DNA of 5,879 nucleotides from Paracoccaceae bacterium (GTDB lineage Bacteria > Pseudomonadota > Alphaproteobacteria > Rhodobacterales > Rhodobacteraceae): contig JAOUMG010000148.1 of assembly GCA_029881635.1 (NCBI GenBank), forward strand, positions 1 through 5,879, given 5' to 3'. Each line of letters opens with the position of its first letter. Positions within the stretch are counted from its first letter, which is position 1. Below are positions 5,117-5,879 of this stretch, piece by piece. The notes beneath the pieces were generated by a model. The model had not been told where the DNA came from. It ran no database searches and worked only from the letters and a program-made list of their open reading frames with translations. The position numbers were made by a program, and so were the translations under genes.

Positions 5117-5879
5117 TTAGCGCAGCGCCAGCACCCTTTGGCGAAACTGCGCCAGAACTTCTGCCTCACCATGGGTGTCAGCCAACCGCTTCAGGCCAAA
5201 CCGCACATGCGCCATGTCCTGATAGTAAGACATGAAAGCCAGGTTGATCCCTGCCCCGGCCGCCGCCCCGAAAACCGGCACCGCCTGACTGGCCAGCTTT
5301 CGCCCCAGAACCCCTGCAAACACCGGCGCGATCTGCTGAACCAACGTCTGCACGGTGGCACCGTTCACGGCCAGCCTGACACTGAAGAAACCGGAATTGA
5401 CCCCATCGTCATGCCGCATCGGACCACCAGCACCGAACAGTTCAAGGCAGGTCAGGCGGGTTTCCTCGGCCGTCGGATCAAATCCCTGCTCTGCGGCGGC
5501 TTTCTGCATGGCCGCGAAAAAAAGTGCGACCGTCGCAGGCAATTCGACCAAGGCCGTGCCTAGCCCGCCAAATCCGCCCAACGCGCCGCCTGCCACCGCG
5601 GCGGCCCTGTGGCCCCAGTCACCAGAATCGGGCACGGAAGGATGGGCGCTGACAGCACCCGCCGCCCGATAGGCCCGCTCCAACAACTCCGCCGTGCCGA
5701 ATTCGACAACCTGCTGCACTTTCGGCGGCAAGGTGCCCATGCGGTCCTCAATGCTCCGACCGAGGCGGTTCATGAGCTTGATTACCGGCCCATTGGCACG
5801 GTGCGCGCGCAGCGCCAGTGCCGAAACTTCAACCAATGCGCTGGGTGTCAGACCAAAGGCGCTGTCAGGTGCCGTTACC
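5117..5879 (-). CDS. EcsC-family protein (5'-truncated by window edge)
   Basis: The frame is open from the window edge to TAA at 5119-5117, giving 253 full codons, and no ATG is visible, so the start is probably just outside. A TTG at 5836-5834 is in frame, but the upstream codons (VTAPDSAFGLTPSAL) remain open and plausible. The protein resembles the EcsC family, named after the third gene of the Bacillus subtilis ecs locus, whose biochemical role is not established. Supporting features are RANGPVIKLMNRLG near the visible N-terminus, a central Gly/Ala-rich hydrophobic segment (AAAVAGGALGGFGGLG, then ALVELPATVALFFAAMQKAA), and GFDPTAEETRLTCLELFGAG. A second hydrophobic Gly/Ala stretch (QAVPVFGAAAGAGINLAFMS) lies near the C-terminus, followed by a short helical tail. 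The two hydrophobic segments suggest membrane association. The assignment to the family is fairly sure, and the function is unknown. The SPW-like gene lies 204 bases downstream on the same strand. Confidence 0.82.
   Translation of the reverse strand, partial: VTAPDSAFGLTPSALVEVSALALRAHRANGPVIKLMNRLGRSIEDRMGTLPPKVQQVVEFGTAELLERAYRAAGAVSAHPSVPDSGDWGHRAAAVAGGALGGFGGLGTALVELPATVALFFAAMQKAAAEQGFDPTAEETRLTCLELFGAGGPMRHDDGVNSGFFSVRLAVNGATVQTLVQQIAPVFAGVLGRKLASQAVPVFGAAAGAGINLAFMSYYQDMAHVRFGLKRLADTHGEAEVLAQFRQRVLALR

Overview
The window comes from a GC-rich bacterial chromosome and most resembles an alphaproteobacterium of the Rhodobacteraceae (Roseobacter-like) group. This rests on the lysC-ptsP gene order, on the recalled style of the PtsP and LysC proteins, and on the EcsC-like and SPW-like membrane-associated proteins found in that family. 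It looks like ordinary core chromosome. I see no mobile element, phage gene, CRISPR array, tRNA or rRNA.

Left part, + strand: the 3' portion of a short-chain dehydrogenase/reductase gene of the CsgA/C-factor-like type (1-567, its N-terminus cut by the window edge) is followed by a 315-base gap with no convincing gene (568-882). Next comes lysC (883-2142), a complete monofunctional aspartate kinase with two C-terminal ACT domains. Inside lysC a strong Shine-Dalgarno-like purine run sits just before an in-frame ATG (1633), exactly at the catalytic/regulatory domain junction. That is where the separate beta subunit starts in the alpha2beta2 aspartokinases of Corynebacterium and Bacillus. A compact GC-rich hairpin lies at the lysC stop codon, and a TATAGA -10-like box lies 28 bases before the next gene.

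Middle, + strand: ptsP (2310-4556) encodes a complete 748-residue PEP-protein phosphotransferase of the nitrogen-related phosphotransferase system, with a GAF sensor domain, an HPr-type partner-binding domain, the phospho-His domain (His364) and a PEP-binding barrel.

Right part, - strand: a small four-helix membrane protein with a clear 60-residue internal duplication (SPW-repeat-like, 4544-4912) converges on ptsP and overlaps its 3' end by 13 bases. Upstream of it on the same strand is an EcsC-family protein (5117-5879, 5' end cut by the window edge), also ending in a hairpin.

Functionally, lysC commits aspartate to the Lys/Thr/Met/diaminopimelate branch, and ptsP starts a phosphorelay that signals nitrogen and carbon status. 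Both proteins carry small-molecule sensor domains (ACT and GAF), and their adjacency is a recurring alphaproteobacterial arrangement. The two minus-strand genes are not obviously related to them. I found no convincing undescribed system. The observation most worth testing is the possible internal translation start in lysC.
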